Of a DNA stretch of 64,000 bases, positions 48,001 through 51,000 are shown piece by piece (the first letter of the stretch is position 1; every line of letters begins with the position of its first letter). The position numbers and the translations under genes are program-made. Under the pieces are notes generated by a model, which made no database searches, was not told the origin of the DNA, and was given only the letters and a program-made list of their open reading frames with translations. The DNA comes from Brachypterus glaber. Its lineage: Eukaryota > Arthropoda > Insecta > Coleoptera > Kateretidae. The stretch is from the NCBI GenBank assembly GCA_958510825.1, contig OY294047.1:43236006-43300005 (forward strand), in the 5' to 3' direction.

Positions 48001-51000
48001 AATCGCTAAAGAATAGTAAAATAAAAAATGATTTTTTTATTTTTCTTACCGTTTTCTTTGTATGTAGCGTTTAATAGCGAAATAATGCCGGTTATTAATT
48101 TCAGAGTGAGTAAAGTATGCAAGTTGTGGCGCGACGTGTCGCAAAAGCCTGCCTTATGGAAGAAAGCCGACTTGAACTACGTGAGAGAGAAAGATCGGAC
48201 CGATTTACGGCTGCACTGGCTGATTTTAAATCGCCTGTCGGAATGTCAAGATCTTAACTTTGGTAAGTAAGAGCTAAAACAACATAATATGTTTCATAAT
48301 ATTATTCAACTTTACAGGGCATATACAGGGTTGGCAAAAAAACACTTTTTTTACAAAAGTCCAGGTCACTGGTCAAAACATGGTTTAAACCGGTTGAAAC
48401 TGAAATTAAAATTGCTCTAGATTGGAGTGGGGTAAGGGGGAAAAACAAATTAAAAAATATCTCTTAGAAAAATAGGGTGAAGTTGATTTTTATACCAACT
48501 ATAAAGCACCATATAATAAAGGGTTGGTGCAAATTTCAGGTCAATCGGAAAAAGTTTCCCAATATGCTCTAATTCTACGCCAAAAAAATCACGTTTTTCA
48601 TTATAAAAAAAAATCCTCGACCGATTTTTTTCATTTTTGGCTCTTTTTACTCGCATTGGGTCCCTACACACGAATTATCATGATTGGTTGATGAATCGGT
48701 AAATTTTGGTTATTTCCATTTTGGGGTCACTGTGCAAAGTATTCTTTTGTTGGTAGCAGTATGAGAACGTTTAAGTATAACGTAACGCAAATTTTGATCA
48801 TTTTGGAACCCCCCCGTAACTGTTTTCCTATACAATTAACATGGGCGTAACACTCCAAAATGACCCCCACACCCCCCCTAGGAGCGTTACGTAATACTTA
48901 AATATTCCCTATGTTATTTTCTGTTTTCTTACAGGCGAATGGAAAGTCCGCGACATCCAAGCCGTTTTGGAAGCTCTCTGTGAACACTGTCCTAAACTCA
49001 AAGGTCTAAATCTCAGCGGTTGGAAGGGACTAAACTCCGACAACTTAAAATATCTCACCACCGAATGTAAAAGTCTGGAAAAGCTGGACCTTTCGTCGAT
49101 CAACGTAAGCAAAGTAATTACTTTACAATAAGAAAATTCTCTATATTTTTCGTGTTTTCTTTCTGTTTCAGTCGACGTCCGCCATTAACGCCGGCCCTCT
49201 GGTGGCACTCAGTCAAGCTATGAACACGAGATTGACGCACTTGGTCCTGGCTCATAATAAGATTGCAGGATTTACTCAAATTATCACCTCCATCGCGGTA
49301 AGTGCACTTTGTAGAAATACATTATCTTTAAACTAGTTTTCTTTAAGCAATAATATTTTTTTCTTAGAAATACAATGTATCCTAAACTTTGGTACTAGAG
49401 TCAAGTCGCGTTAAGAAAGGTACAATGACGTCACTAAACACAACATGCTCAGTGAGCCAAAACAGATTGTTTACATACACGCCCCCTAGCAACGGCGTAT
49501 TTTTCTTAGCAACGGTCGCGTGTTGATGTTTCCATGTGCATACGGCGTTTTATATATTATATTTTAAAATTTATTATATAATAATAATTACAATTAATTT
49601 TTTTACACGCCACTGGAATAAATCCGTTTACTCCGCCTATAATATTGTGCGCACCGACGTCATTAATTTTATGACGTCAGTGTAGCACTCTTAACGCGAC
49701 CGGACTATAAATGTAAATTTGCCAAATTTAATTTGGTCAAAGTTTTTTATTATTTGTTTGTTTCAGACCCACTGTCCAAACTTGCAACTCCTAGATATAT
49801 CAAACATAAGAACATTTGCTCACAACACTGCCCTACTAAGCGTCGAGAAATTGCAATCAGGATGTCCCAAACTAAGAGTACTACGCATCACCAACAGCCA
49901 GATTTGGTTGGCTCCAGCTACAGTTTCCGAACAGGTAAATCGAAAATTAGTATGTTCTATAACAAGTTTGGAATAACGCATGTTCTACACCAGTGGAAAT
50001 TTTGACACACGAGCACTAGGAGAGTGGTGTCTCAGTTAGATAAAAAAGTATGCATTCGATAACTCTCTAACTTAGCATATAGCGACTTTAAATTCCAAAA
50101 TTTAGATTTGAATATTTAGAATAATAAATAGATTGCAAAATACAATTATGTAATTTAAACAAATGGGACGGTTCAGTAGTGTAAAATGTGTTTTTTAAAC
50201 ATGTTTCAGACTATACTTTTTCTTCTTCCATCACAAGACCAAGAAAATAATATTCCCGCACAGAATCCAGTAATTCTGTCATTGAAAATTATCTAAGAAT
50301 TATGCTATTATAAAAATATTACCCTAAGGAGACCAAAAACATCAAAATAAAAACAACACTCGACACTAATTTTGAAAAATTTACAAAATATCTGTTCGAG
50401 CGTTCTTTTTCTTTAAACACGCCCTATTTTGTGGGACATTTGTAGCTAAAATTGATTTGGAAACAATAACTAGACTAAAAAAACTAAATAAGATCTTCTT
50501 TACTTTCTCTTACTTAATGGAGATTGAGTCGACCCGAAATTTATTTTTTTTTGCTTAGTTATATTTTTCATGATTTGAGTGTCAAAGAGTAAATAAAATT
50601 TTTCCCGTTTATCTATTTTTATACGTTTTTGACCTAAAAGGTTCAAATTTTTACCAGAGGTGTCTTGGAGTTTATGATTTTGTTAATTAAAATTTTGTTA
50701 ATAAAATGATTTTTTTCTCAATGTAAAGAGAAAGTCTTCTCGCTTATCCGAGACAGATATTTAGTTATCATTTCGTGGGCGTGTTTACAATAGTATTGTA
50801 AACTCGCCCACGAAATGTCAACTATGCCATCTAAATAAAAAAATGAAACCAGAATTTTTTTTATTAAAATCAATTTTACCTGAGAACTTTTTCCTAAACC
50901 AAGCTGGCCACATTCTGGAAAATCAGGGAAATATCGGGGAATTTAATACATCAAGCTAAAATCAGGAAAAAGCCTTTTTTTTTGAAAAATAAATTGGAAC

